In this document: piece by piece, positions 16,956-25,264 of the stretch
Layout: each line of letters starts with the position of its first letter
How positions within the stretch are numbered: position 1 is the stretch's first letter
Origin: Paenibacillus plantiphilus
GTDB lineage: Bacteria > Bacillota > Bacilli > Paenibacillales > Paenibacillaceae
Assembly: GCF_927798095.1 (NCBI RefSeq)
Contig: NZ_CAKMMF010000019.1
Coordinates: 53,357-117,356, forward strand
Reading direction: 5' to 3'
Length of the DNA: 64,000 nucleotides
Made by a program: the position numbers and the translations under genes
Notes under the pieces: generated by a model
The model's input: only the letters and a program-made list of their open reading frames with translations
Databases searched by the model: none
What the model was told of the DNA's origin: nothing

Positions 16956-18524
16956 ATGAGATTATGGAATTGGAGCAGGAAAACGATAGGGGCGGCGCTG
17001 CTTGCAATCGTGCTGATCGTGGTGGCAGGCTGTCAAGCGGTGGGCGGACTTGATTTCAATACCATGCTCAAGAACACGTTGAAGGTAACTGCATACGAAG
17101 GCAGCGAAACGATAGAGATCAAGCTGACGCCATCGGTTATGAATGAGGGCATGAATGCCATGCTGGGCGAAGAGACGGCCAAGCTGATGGAGCTGTTTGC
17201 TCATTTCAAGCTTCAGCTTGATCATGTGAAGATTGCGGATGAGCAGAATATGTCCATGGACGGCAGTCTGGATTTTAGCGGCAAGATGGTCGGCTTCTCG
17301 GTGAAGATGAATGATAAGCTTATGGTCATTGAGATCGACGGCGCAAGCAAGCCGTTCGTGTTCGATCTCGAAGAGCCCGTGGAAGAAGGGGAGGAGGAGC
17401 TCTCTGAAGAGGAAGCGCTGAGCGAGGAGAGTCTGCTTGAGACCAGCAATAAAATGCTGGAGCTTGTTGGAGGGTTCGCGATTGACAATCTGCCTAATCC
17501 TACGAATCTGACGGTTGCGCCTGCTCAAGAGAGTGTTGGCGGTGAATCGGTGAACGGCTTCAAGGTGCATGCTGAATTAAAGGGCAAAGAAATGTGGACC
17601 TGGACCAAGTCCTACATAGACGCATTGGCTAACAATAAGGAAGGTCTGCGCGAGATGCTTGGCGAGCTGATGGATCTGCTGTACAGCCAGTCCGAGCTGA
17701 TGGAATCGGCAGGCGGGGAGAGTATCTTCGGTTCGATATCAGAGGCTGATGAGAAGTCGGATGAGATTGATGAGGCCGTTGATCTCTATATGACGATGCT
17801 GACGGATTATAAAGCCGAGCTGGAGAGAACGGAGAAGGAAGAGCCGGAAATGCTGGAGGAGCTGTTCAATGACGGCACGTATGTGAAGGCAGATCTTCTG
17901 GTGGACAGCAAGCTGGATATTCGCAAGTTAGATCTGGAATTTAATTTCCAGTCCCGGCTTAATGAGGAAGACGGAGGATTCGGATTCGATAATATCTGGA
18001 TCAAAATATCGCGAGAACAATGGAATGTGAATGGCAAGGTTGCTCCTGAGGCGCCGAATGCCGCTGACGATGCGATCTCGATGGAAGATTTGTTCAGGAT
18101 GGAAGGATATCAACTGCTCAGCAATTTCAGCAAGGGCTCGGATACGTACAATCTGCTCCGCAACGATCTGCATATTACGAGACAATCGGTATATACGGAT
18201 TGGATTCTGACACCTGCAGGTGTGACGATCGTATCGCTTCGTGATACGGTTAACGATCTTGGAGCGACTTTGACGAAGGATGCGGCTACTGGTACGATTA
18301 AGATCAATGATGAGGCTACGAATACGACAATTCATCTTAAGACGGGCAGCAATATAGCAACCGTTAACGGGAAGAAGCTGACATGGGCGTTTCCTGCGAC
18401 TGTTGTGAGCGGCACAACGTATGTCGCGGGTAAAGATTTGGCCAAAGCATTGGGCGGTACGACGAGGTGGGAAGAGTACGATGGTGAAGAAAGAGGGTTT
18501 TTCCTCATCGAACGCGAACTATAG
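16956..18524 (+). CDS. Lipoprotein with C-terminal copper amine oxidase N-like domain
   Basis: 522 residues from the ATG at 16956, preceded by GAGAGGGG. A signal peptide ends in the lipobox VVAGC. The long middle region is acidic and rich in Glu-Glu stretches (EEPVEEGEEELSEEEALSEE). The last hundred residues (VSLRDTVNDLGATLTKD to VNGKKLTW) form the beta domain seen in many Paenibacillus surface proteins and named after the N-terminal domain of copper amine oxidase. No catalytic oxidase region is present. Role unknown, perhaps a surface-anchored structural or sensing protein. A thioredoxin gene follows after 35 bases. Confidence 0.8.
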   Translation: MRLWNWSRKTIGAALLAIVLIVVAGCQAVGGLDFNTMLKNTLKVTAYEGSETIEIKLTPSVMNEGMNAMLGEETAKLMELFAHFKLQLDHVKIADEQNMSMDGSLDFSGKMVGFSVKMNDKLMVIEIDGASKPFVFDLEEPVEEGEEELSEEEALSEESLLETSNKMLELVGGFAIDNLPNPTNLTVAPAQESVGGESVNGFKVHAELKGKEMWTWTKSYIDALANNKEGLREMLGELMDLLYSQSELMESAGGESIFGSISEADEKSDEIDEAVDLYMTMLTDYKAELERTEKEEPEMLEELFNDGTYVKADLLVDSKLDIRKLDLEFNFQSRLNEEDGGFGFDNIWIKISREQWNVNGKVAPEAPNAADDAISMEDLFRMEGYQLLSNFSKGSDTYNLLRNDLHITRQSVYTDWILTPAGVTIVSLRDTVNDLGATLTKDAATGTIKINDEATNTTIHLKTGSNIATVNGKKLTWAFPATVVSGTTYVAGKDLAKALGGTTRWEEYDGEERGFFLIEREL

Positions 18525-18559
18525 GCGCCCCTGCGGCGCAATTAAGGAGAGTAGTCCAG

Positions 18560-18904
18560 ATGAGAAAGATAACGACAGACGAAGCGTTCAGAGATGCAGT
18601 TGGCGCTGACGGGATTACGGTAGTTGTGTTCAAGACAACCTGGTGCAAGGATTGTCATTACATTGAGCCATTCATGCCGGAGGTTCAGACGAAATATGCG
18701 GGCAGAATCGAATTTGCCCAGATTGATCGCGATGATCTGCCGGACCTGTGCAGTGAGCTTAATATTCTTGGCATTCCAAGCTTCATTGCATTCCGGAATG
18801 GCAAGGAGCTTATACGTTTTGTGAGCAAGCTGCGCAAAACGCGCGAGGAGATCGAGCAATTTCTGGATCGTGCAATTGAGGTTGCCGAAGCGATGGGCAG
18901 CTAA
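18560..18904 (+). CDS. Thioredoxin family protein
   Basis: A 114-residue cytoplasmic thioredoxin fold with an active site WCKDC (C29 and C32) instead of the usual WCGPC, and a cis-proline in GIPSFIAF. No signal peptide. The altered active-site dipeptide is found in YtpP-like thioredoxins of Bacillales, whose partner proteins are poorly known. GGAG precedes the ATG. It ends the gene run, followed by a clear terminator. Confidence 0.88.
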   Translation: MRKITTDEAFRDAVGADGITVVVFKTTWCKDCHYIEPFMPEVQTKYAGRIEFAQIDRDDLPDLCSELNILGIPSFIAFRNGKELIRFVSKLRKTREEIEQFLDRAIEVAEAMGS

Positions 18905-18920
18905 TGCAGCAGGAATGAAT

Positions 18921-18968
18921 ACGTCCGCAGGGAATCGGGAATCCGGATTCTTGCGGACGTTATTTGTT
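18921..18968 (+). terminator. Intrinsic terminator after the thioredoxin gene
   Basis: ACGTCCGCA at 18921-18929 pairs with TGCGGACGT at 18952-18960, with an inner GAATC/GATTC pairing, followed by TATTTGTTTG. Confidence 0.75.
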
Positions 18969-19060
18969 TGCGGTGCGGACGTTCACATTTTGAACATGGA
19001 ATTTGTCGTTTTAGTTCGATATAATGGAAGTTGATTCTTTTCGGAAGTAAGGTGATTGCT

Positions 19061-19990
19061 TTGGTTTCCAGCCGGTATCGCAGTCTCGCCGCGGCGACTT
19101 GTATTGGAATGCTCATTGTGCTGCTGGCAGGCGCACTCGTAACGAATACCGATTCCGGTCTTGGTTGCGGTGATGATTGGCCGCTCTGTCATGGTAAATT
19201 TATTCCCGCTTATACAGTGGAATCTCTAATTGAATATTCGCATCGGCTTGTAAGTGGTATTGTTGGACTGCTTGTGCTGGCTATTTTCATTATGACGCTT
19301 GTACGCCATCGGACAAGCCGCGAGGCCGTGTTCTACGCCAGCAGCGCGGGCTTCTTCACTGTCCTGCAAGCGCTGCTGGGAGCGGCTGCGGTGAAGTGGC
19401 CGCAATCTCCATCGGTTATGGCGCTTCACTTCGGCTTCTCTATTATGGCCTTTGCAAGCACACTGCTGCTGCTGCTGTGGGCGAACAGGATGAAGCGAGG
19501 CAGCGGTATTAGCAGACCTGCTGTTGGCGTCCCGCGCTCTGTAATGATTTTCTCGCTGTCTATACTGATCTACAGCTATTTCGTCATTTATTTGGGCGCC
19601 TTTATCCGCCATACGGAATCGGCCGGAGGTTGCCTTGGCTGGCCGCTATGCAATGGTGAGGTTATTCCTGAATGGGAGGGCGCTACCCGTATCGTGTTCA
19701 TTCATCGTCTGGGTGCGATGGTTATTTTCATTCTTATCGGCTGGCTGGCACTGCATGTCAATCGTGTCTGCAAGACGAACCGCGGACTTCGACTGTCGGC
19801 CACAATCGCTTTTGTGCTTGTGTTATGTCAGGTGCTGAGCGGGGCGTGGCTGACTGCAACGATTGAGAATGAAGATTGGTTTCTATTTACAAGCATGTTT
19901 CACAATATCATTATATCCGGCTTGTTCGGCGTTCTTGCCGATCTGACGATTCGATCATGGAAATGGCGTGAAGGGCGGGAGAAGGAATGA
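19061..19990 (+). CDS. ctaA: Heme A synthase (CtaA/COX15)
   Basis: An eight-helix membrane enzyme that oxidises the C8 methyl of heme O to make heme A. The conserved features are ALVTNTDSGLGCGDDWPLCHGKF in two parts, the heme-ligand histidines in EYSHRLVSG and HRLGAMV, and a second cysteine pair region GGCLGWPLCNGE. I chose the TTG at 19061 (309 residues) because AAGGTG lies just upstream and this matches Bacillus CtaA (306); a TTG at 19031 is possible. Its last four bases overlap the UbiD gene. It completes the heme O to heme A route begun by ctaB. Confidence 0.92.
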   Translation: MVSSRYRSLAAATCIGMLIVLLAGALVTNTDSGLGCGDDWPLCHGKFIPAYTVESLIEYSHRLVSGIVGLLVLAIFIMTLVRHRTSREAVFYASSAGFFTVLQALLGAAAVKWPQSPSVMALHFGFSIMAFASTLLLLLWANRMKRGSGISRPAVGVPRSVMIFSLSILIYSYFVIYLGAFIRHTESAGGCLGWPLCNGEVIPEWEGATRIVFIHRLGAMVIFILIGWLALHVNRVCKTNRGLRLSATIAFVLVLCQVLSGAWLTATIENEDWFLFTSMFHNIIISGLFGVLADLTIRSWKWREGREKE

Positions 19991-21753
19991 GCTTAACAGA
20001 TCTGAGGGCAATGATAGAGGTGCTGCGCCGTGAAGGGGATCTGGCGGTTATTGATGCGCAGGTTGACCCTTATCTCGAAATTGCAGAAATTCATCGGCGC
20101 GTTATCGAAGAGGAAGGGAAGGCGCTGCTGTTCACCAATGTGAAGGGCAGTCCTTTTCCTGTTGTGACGAATTTGTTCGGTACGAACCGCCGGGTTGATC
20201 TGGCCTTCGGACCGCGTCCGGAAGCGTTGATGAAGCAAATTATCGGCGCTGTTGACCGGATTATGCCGCCAACGCCCAAGGCAATATGGGGGGAGCGGAC
20301 ACTCGCCTGGGATATGCTAAAGGTAGGATTGAAGGGGGTTGCGCCTGCTTCGGCCCCGATCCTTGAGGTGTATAAGAAGGAGCGGCCTTTGGCAGGGCTT
20401 CCTGCACTGACGAGCTGGCAGCTTGACGGCGGTCCGTTCGTGACGCTGCCACTGGTCTACACGGAGCATCCCGAGCATCGCAAGAAGCATAATCTGGGCA
20501 TGTATCGGATGCAAATATTCGATGATTCAACGACAGGCATGCACTGGCAAATACATAAAGGCGGCGGCTTCCATTACTATGAGGCGGAGAAGCGCAATGA
20601 AGCGCTGCCTGTCTCTGTCTTTCTTGGCGGACCGCCTGCACTGATCGCAGCGGCGATTGCTCCAGTGCCGGAGCATTTGCCGGAGTTAATGCTGGCATCG
20701 CTCATTATCGGAGGCAAGCTGCCGGTTGTACAGGACCCGCACAGCAGCCACAGAATTCCGGCGCAAGCGGAATTTGTAATTAGCGGCTCTGTGCCGCCGC
20801 ATGTTCGGCGTCCGGAGGGTCCGTTCGGCGATCACTTCGGCTATTATTCGTTGACGCATGACTTCCCTGTGTTCAATGTCAGCCATATGTGGCATCGGAA
20901 GGACGCGATCTATCCGGCGACGATTGTCGGCAAGCCTCGCCAGGAGGATTACTATTTGGGCGAGTTTCTGCAGCGGCTTCTATCTCCTGCATTCCCGATG
21001 GCTATGCCTGGAGTGAAGGATCTATGGGCTTATGCGGAAACAGGTGTTCACGCGCTTGCCGCAGCAATCGTGCGGGAGAGCTATTCCAGAGAAGCGCTGG
21101 CGACTGCCTTCCGCATCCTTGGTGAAGGACAGCTTACGCTGACTAAATTTCTGATGATCACGGATCAGCCGCTTGATCTGGCGAAATTCGATGTTCTTCT
21201 GGAGCGGATTCTGGAACGGTTCAAGCCGGAGACGGACCTGTATGTGTTCGATAAGACCTCGCATGATACGCTCGATTATACGAGCGGCAAGCTGAATCAT
21301 GGCAGCAAGGCGGTAATGCTCGGCGTTGGCGAGCCTGTACGCGAGCTGCCAGGCCAATATGACGAAGGACCGATTGATGAGATCAATGGCATTGAGGTCT
21401 ACTGCCGCGGCTGTCTCGTCGTCTCAGGGGCGGCTTACGAGCAGGAGCCAGAGCTTGCGCAGCGTCTGCTGGCAAGGCTGCAGGCGAACAGCACACGCTG
21501 GCCGCTCGTTATGCTGGTGGATGACGCTTCAATCGCCAGAGCGCAGACGCCGTTCCTCTGGACGGTGTTCACACGCTTTAATCCAGCGGATGATATCTAT
21601 GCAGGGATGATCGTCAATCGTCATCATATCGGCTATGAGCTGCCGATCGTCATTGATGCCCGGATGAAGCCGGGATATCCGGATGAGGTTGTGGCGAGGG
21701 ATGATATTGTGGAGCTTGTGGACCGCAGATGGAATGAATATTTCCGTACTTGA
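19987..21753 (+). CDS. UbiD family prenylated-FMN decarboxylase, probably menaquinone pathway
   Basis: 588 residues with the full UbiD fold. The N-terminal motif (DLRAMIEVLRREGDLAVID) and the active-site segment VRRPEGPFGDHFGYYS, carrying a family-conserved glutamate, are clear. UbiD enzymes decarboxylate aromatic acids using prenylated FMN supplied by UbiX, which is not in this window. In futalosine-pathway bacteria a UbiD homologue (MqnL) removes the carboxyl group of the naphthoate intermediate; mqnE lies 5 kb downstream, which supports that reading. It overlaps ctaA by four bases, linking quinone and heme A synthesis. Confidence 0.85.
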   Translation: MSLTDLRAMIEVLRREGDLAVIDAQVDPYLEIAEIHRRVIEEEGKALLFTNVKGSPFPVVTNLFGTNRRVDLAFGPRPEALMKQIIGAVDRIMPPTPKAIWGERTLAWDMLKVGLKGVAPASAPILEVYKKERPLAGLPALTSWQLDGGPFVTLPLVYTEHPEHRKKHNLGMYRMQIFDDSTTGMHWQIHKGGGFHYYEAEKRNEALPVSVFLGGPPALIAAAIAPVPEHLPELMLASLIIGGKLPVVQDPHSSHRIPAQAEFVISGSVPPHVRRPEGPFGDHFGYYSLTHDFPVFNVSHMWHRKDAIYPATIVGKPRQEDYYLGEFLQRLLSPAFPMAMPGVKDLWAYAETGVHALAAAIVRESYSREALATAFRILGEGQLTLTKFLMITDQPLDLAKFDVLLERILERFKPETDLYVFDKTSHDTLDYTSGKLNHGSKAVMLGVGEPVRELPGQYDEGPIDEINGIEVYCRGCLVVSGAAYEQEPELAQRLLARLQANSTRWPLVMLVDDASIARAQTPFLWTVFTRFNPADDIYAGMIVNRHHIGYELPIVIDARMKPGYPDEVVARDDIVELVDRRWNEYFRT

Positions 21754-21856
21754 ATATAACGGTTGTGCCTGAAGATAACACTATCATAGCTGAGCTGACA
21801 GTCGCCCGGACAGATTCGGGCGCCGAGCTGCCAGCGCAGGAGGATTAGAATCGACG

Positions 21857-22567
21857 ATGCTGCGAATGCTCTTCGGCGAACCGCCGCGAATATCGGAAGG
21901 CAGACTTCTACAATCAATGCAGGCAATGGAGCGGTTTGTCGAGATGCTTCGCAAGCAAATTGCCAATGAACGTGATCAGGATTCCAGATTGCGCAAGTAT
22001 GAGATATGGACGCTGGGATTGCTGTCGTCTCTTAATGAGCTGGAGCAAAGCCAGTACGCCGCGAATCAGTATGCGGCACGGGTGAAGTCACAGCTGCTGC
22101 TTGCGATGTCGCAGGAAGAGCGGGTCTTCTATCAAAGGTATGTGTATTACGACAAGAACGCCTTCATCCGTCTGTTCGCTCTGCTTGATAAGCTGGGTAC
22201 GCTTATGAACGATTTTCTTGGCCTGCAGACAGAGCGGATCAAGCCGCATTTCTCCTATTTCACTGTTCTTCGAACGATGCGTGTGCGTCATGTTCACATT
22301 GAATTGATGGTGGCATTGAACAATTTGAAGGAGAGCAACAAGGATGTGCTCGCTCGTCTGCGAAAGAGGCGCAACACGGAGATTCATTATATGAATTCTG
22401 AGCTGCAGGACGATCTGAAGCAAATCTATGAGACTCACAATGGCAATCCGCGATTGGAAAATTTGCAGAAGCAATGCGATGACCTTGCCGAGGGTGTAGA
22501 TATGGTATTGGAGACGCTTCGCTTAACCTTCAATCATGCCTGCTCGCAGCTGCGGAAACGCAAGTAA
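21857..22567 (+). CDS. HEPN-like protein, Cthe_2314 type
   Basis: A 236-residue all-helical protein without membrane segments. The sequence RKRRNTEIHYMNSEL contains R-N-T-E-I-H, the Rx4H pattern of HEPN ribonuclease active sites, in the second half of the protein, and overall shape fits the Cthe_2314-like HEPN group. AGGAGG lies 13 bases before the ATG at 21857, rather far; the next ATG at 21866 is an alternative. No nucleotidyltransferase (MNT) or other antitoxin partner is adjacent: neighbours are UbiD (upstream) and an SDR (31 bases downstream). Family is a moderate-confidence call; RNase activity is inference. Confidence 0.6.
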   Translation: MLRMLFGEPPRISEGRLLQSMQAMERFVEMLRKQIANERDQDSRLRKYEIWTLGLLSSLNELEQSQYAANQYAARVKSQLLLAMSQEERVFYQRYVYYDKNAFIRLFALLDKLGTLMNDFLGLQTERIKPHFSYFTVLRTMRVRHVHIELMVALNNLKESNKDVLARLRKRRNTEIHYMNSELQDDLKQIYETHNGNPRLENLQKQCDDLAEGVDMVLETLRLTFNHACSQLRKRK

Positions 22568-22598
22568 TCGGAATCGTCTTCCTTGAGGAGGGACGCTC

Positions 22599-23384
22599 GT
22601 GAAGCTTCAGGGCAGGACAGCCTTAATAACTGGCAGCGCCAAGGGACTAGGCAAAATGACAGCGCTAGTGCTTGCTGGGATGGGCTGCGATATTGTAATC
22701 AACTACGTCACCAGCGAGCTGGAAGCCAGGGAGCTGGCGGTGAGAATCCAGCAGTTGGGCGTAAGAGCGACTGCTATAAGAGCAGACATTGCCAATCAAA
22801 CCGATGTGGAGCGTCTTGCGCGAGAGGCAGAACGCTGGTCCGCGACGGGCGGAGTGGATATTCTAATCAACAATGCGGGCCCGTTCATCCGGGAGCGGAG
22901 ATCCTTCGCAGATTATAGTGTGGAGGATATTATCGGTCTTGTGAATGGCAACCTGCTGGGCGTTATGCTGCTGGATCATAAGCTTCTGCCAAGCATGCGG
23001 GAGAAGAAGTGGGGACGAATTATCCACTTCGGCTTCGGACATGCTGGAGAGGGCCGTGCTTGGCCGCATCGCGCTGTATATGCAACAGCGAAGACCGGAC
23101 TTGTGTCTTTTACGAAATCACTGGCTGTCGAGGAAGCAGGCAATGGCATTACGGTGCATATGGTATGCCCCGGTGATATACGCGGCGCGAACAAGGAGCG
23201 GACAATTGCTGATGTCATCGGTGAGCTGGATGTGGAGTCACCTCGCGTTCGCCCAGGCAGTGGAGAGGATATCGCAAGGGTGATCTCCTTCCTGTGTCTG
23301 CCGCAGTCTGACTACTTAACAGGGAATATCATTGATGTGACCGGCGGCTTTGATCCCATTAAAAACACGATTCGAGAGCCGTGA
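22599..23384 (+). CDS. Short-chain dehydrogenase/reductase (FabG-like) lacking the usual serine
   Basis: 261 residues. Cofactor motif TGSAKGLG near residue 12, NNAG near 92, the catalytic pair in YATAKTG (Tyr and Lys four apart) and a C-terminal GGFDP. However, the strand that normally carries the catalytic serine (consensus GRIINISS) reads GRIIHFGFGHAGEG, with no serine at that place. The protein may therefore be an atypical or weakly active reductase. The GTG start has AGGAGGG at good spacing. Substrate unknown. Confidence 0.82.
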   Translation: MKLQGRTALITGSAKGLGKMTALVLAGMGCDIVINYVTSELEARELAVRIQQLGVRATAIRADIANQTDVERLAREAERWSATGGVDILINNAGPFIRERRSFADYSVEDIIGLVNGNLLGVMLLDHKLLPSMREKKWGRIIHFGFGHAGEGRAWPHRAVYATAKTGLVSFTKSLAVEEAGNGITVHMVCPGDIRGANKERTIADVIGELDVESPRVRPGSGEDIARVISFLCLPQSDYLTGNIIDVTGGFDPIKNTIREP

Positions 23385-23394
23385 TTGGCACAGA

Positions 23395-23456
23395 AAAAAG
23401 AGTCTTACCGGCATCAGTGCGACAAGCGCTGATCCGTCGGCAAGACTCTTATTGTT
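23395..23456. terminator. Bidirectional terminator between the SDR and nfu genes
   Basis: AAGAGTCTT near 23398-23406 pairs with AAGACTCTT at 23442-23450, with an inner CATCAG/CTGATC pairing. A-run on the left and T-rich sequence on the right serve the two convergent genes. Confidence 0.8.
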
Positions 23457-23479
23457 GTTGTAGGGCGGTTTCTGCGTGC

Positions 23480-23725
23480 CTAGAACACTTGCATAACCTC
23501 TTGTACGCCTTCGACTTCTTCAAGCAACGCGCGCTCGATTCCTGCCTTAAGCGTAATTGTCGAGCTCGGGCAACTGCCGCAAGCGCCAACCAAACGCAGC
23601 TTAACGATGCCGTCCTCTACATCAACGAGCTCAACGTCGCCGCCATCGCGTTGCAGGAACGGACGGAGCTTGTCAAGAACGTCTAATACTTCATCGTACA
23701 TGGTGCTTTGTGCATTTTCACTCAT
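23480..23725 (-). CDS. NifU C-terminal domain Fe-S scaffold/carrier (Nfu, YutI-like)
   Basis: 81 residues from the ATG complementary to 23723-23725, with AAAGGAG upstream. It is a stand-alone Nfu domain: [16 protein letters not shown] and the cluster-binding CGSCPSS (Cys pair three apart, about residues 49 and 52). Nfu proteins carry a 4Fe-4S cluster between two subunits and pass it to target enzymes. In Bacillus the equivalent gene yutI sits near yuzB and yutJ, and the same neighbours are found here, which strengthens the call. Confidence 0.9.
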   Translation of the reverse strand: MSENAQSTMYDEVLDVLDKLRPFLQRDGGDVELVDVEDGIVKLRLVGACGSCPSSTITLKAGIERALLEEVEGVQEVMQVF

Positions 23726-23807
23726 TGCAATCAACTCCTTTCTCCCCTATTATAGTACAAAGTGAACGAATTGAAAATGGATATCATATAAAGCAGGGTG
23801 AAAATAC

Positions 23808-24080
23808 ATGTTAAAGCCGATCATTGAATTCTGTGCCAGCAATATGCATCACGGGACAGGACGTATTATGAAACAACTGGAGGACAATCCCGAGCTGGAT
23901 GTCATCGAATACGGCTGTCTGGGCAACTGCGGCGAATGCTATCTGTTCCCCTTCGGACTGGTCAACGGCGAGATTGTCGCTGCAGAGACGGCAGAGGAGC
24001 TGTTATTACGCATTATGGAGGCTGTCGAATCGCAGCGAGCCGAGCGTGAAGCGCTCGACCGCCTGATCGACGATATGTAG
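23808..24080 (+). CDS. YuzB family protein (DUF1450)
   Basis: 90 residues with the DUF1450 pattern: IIEFCASNMHHGT near the N-terminus and YGCLGNCGECYLFPFGLVNG in the centre. Four conserved cysteines (one early, three in the CLGNCGEC cluster) suggest metal or Fe-S binding, perhaps in a ferredoxin-like thioredoxin fold. Biochemical role unknown. It is divergent from nfu and convergent with the YutJ-like oxidoreductase gene. Confidence 0.85.
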   Translation: MLKPIIEFCASNMHHGTGRIMKQLEDNPELDVIEYGCLGNCGECYLFPFGLVNGEIVAAETAEELLLRIMEAVESQRAEREALDRLIDDM

Positions 24081-24112
24081 CAGATTAGGCGGCCGAGCAC
24101 CACTGTAAGCAT

Positions 24113-25180
24113 TTAGCCGAAATGATGCTTCGACATCCACAGTACGCCGCTCTTGAGCACACGCGGCACGCGGCCTTTGATGGACCGTTGTCCCATTAAG
24201 CCAAAGCCGGCCTTCTTGCCGAGCGAACCTAGAACGCCCTTGAGCTTGATTTGTGAAAGCCGGGGCGTTTTGCCATTCCATACGGCTTGCATCACTTCAG
24301 CTACCTGCTTGCCCTGTGCTTCTGCGGCCTGAGCGCTAGGTGAGAACGGCAGAGAAGAGCAATCGCCGATAACGAAAACATCTGTATGCTCGGGCAGCTG
24401 ATGGAACTCATTGACGATAAGCCGTCCCTGATTGTCCTTGGGAAGCTTCATCCGCTGCACGATTGGAACAGGCTGTATGCCAGCCGTCCATACCGTAACA
24501 TCTGTTGCAAGCGTCACCGGATTATTGGTGTCATGCAGAGCGCCCTCCTCCAGCTTGAATAACGATACGTTGCCTCTCATCTCGACTTCATGCTCCAGAA
24601 ACCATGACGATACATATTGCTGCAGCTTGTCGGGAAATGCGGAGAGTATAGACGGACCGCGATCGAGAATGCGAATATTAAGGTCTGGCCTGCTTTCTCG
24701 AAGCTCTGAAGCAACCTCAACGCCGCTTAGACCGCCGCCGACGATCGTCACCTGCCCGTAAGCTTTGACATCATTGACAGCCAGATAGGTTTTGCGCGTT
24801 GACGACAACGTCTGAATGCTGTTGGAATACAGCTCTGCGCCTTCGATGCCGTGATACTTGTCCGTACAGCCAAGCGCCACAACGAGCCAATCATATTCAA
24901 GCGGCTCCTGTCCGGCGAGCATAATATGCTTGGCGGACAGGTTGATGTCTGTTACTTCTCCGTAAGTAATGATCAATCGCGGATCGTAAGGGAAATTGAC
25001 ACGCAAATCGATGTCTGCAGAGGTTCCTGCAACTAGCGAGTAATATTCTGTCTTCAAGCCCTGATGGGGCATTCTGTCGATAAGCACAATCACTGTATCA
25101 TCGGGAAGCTCGCCCTCTAGCAGTTCATGTGCTACAGTAAGGCCGCCGTAGCCGCCGCCAAGAATTACAAACCGTTTCAT
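24113..25180 (-). CDS. NAD(P)/FAD-dependent oxidoreductase, YutJ-like type II NADH dehydrogenase
   Basis: 355 residues. The FAD-binding GGGYGGL opens the protein, a second Rossmann motif (VGGGLSGVE) lies near residue 155 and the C-terminal FAD motif VFVIGDCSS near 270. The layout matches type II NADH:quinone oxidoreductases such as Bacillus YutJ and Ndh, which feed electrons from NADH to menaquinone without proton pumping. No transmembrane helix; these enzymes bind the membrane surface through the C-terminal region. Its place beside yuzB and nfu follows the Bacillus order. mqnE lies upstream on the same strand, 84 bases away. Confidence 0.87.
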   Translation of the reverse strand: MKRFVILGGGYGGLTVAHELLEGELPDDTVIVLIDRMPHQGLKTEYYSLVAGTSADIDLRVNFPYDPRLIITYGEVTDINLSAKHIMLAGQEPLEYDWLVVALGCTDKYHGIEGAELYSNSIQTLSSTRKTYLAVNDVKAYGQVTIVGGGLSGVEVASELRESRPDLNIRILDRGPSILSAFPDKLQQYVSSWFLEHEVEMRGNVSLFKLEEGALHDTNNPVTLATDVTVWTAGIQPVPIVQRMKLPKDNQGRLIVNEFHQLPEHTDVFVIGDCSSLPFSPSAQAAEAQGKQVAEVMQAVWNGKTPRLSQIKLKGVLGSLGKKAGFGLMGQRSIKGRVPRVLKSGVLWMSKHHFG

Positions 25181-25264
25181 GGCATCCCAACCTTCTGATT
25201 TGTACGTCGTATATTGTAGACATCAGCCAAGCCGTAGTATGTTCTGATGCCCGGGTGCAGCGTA

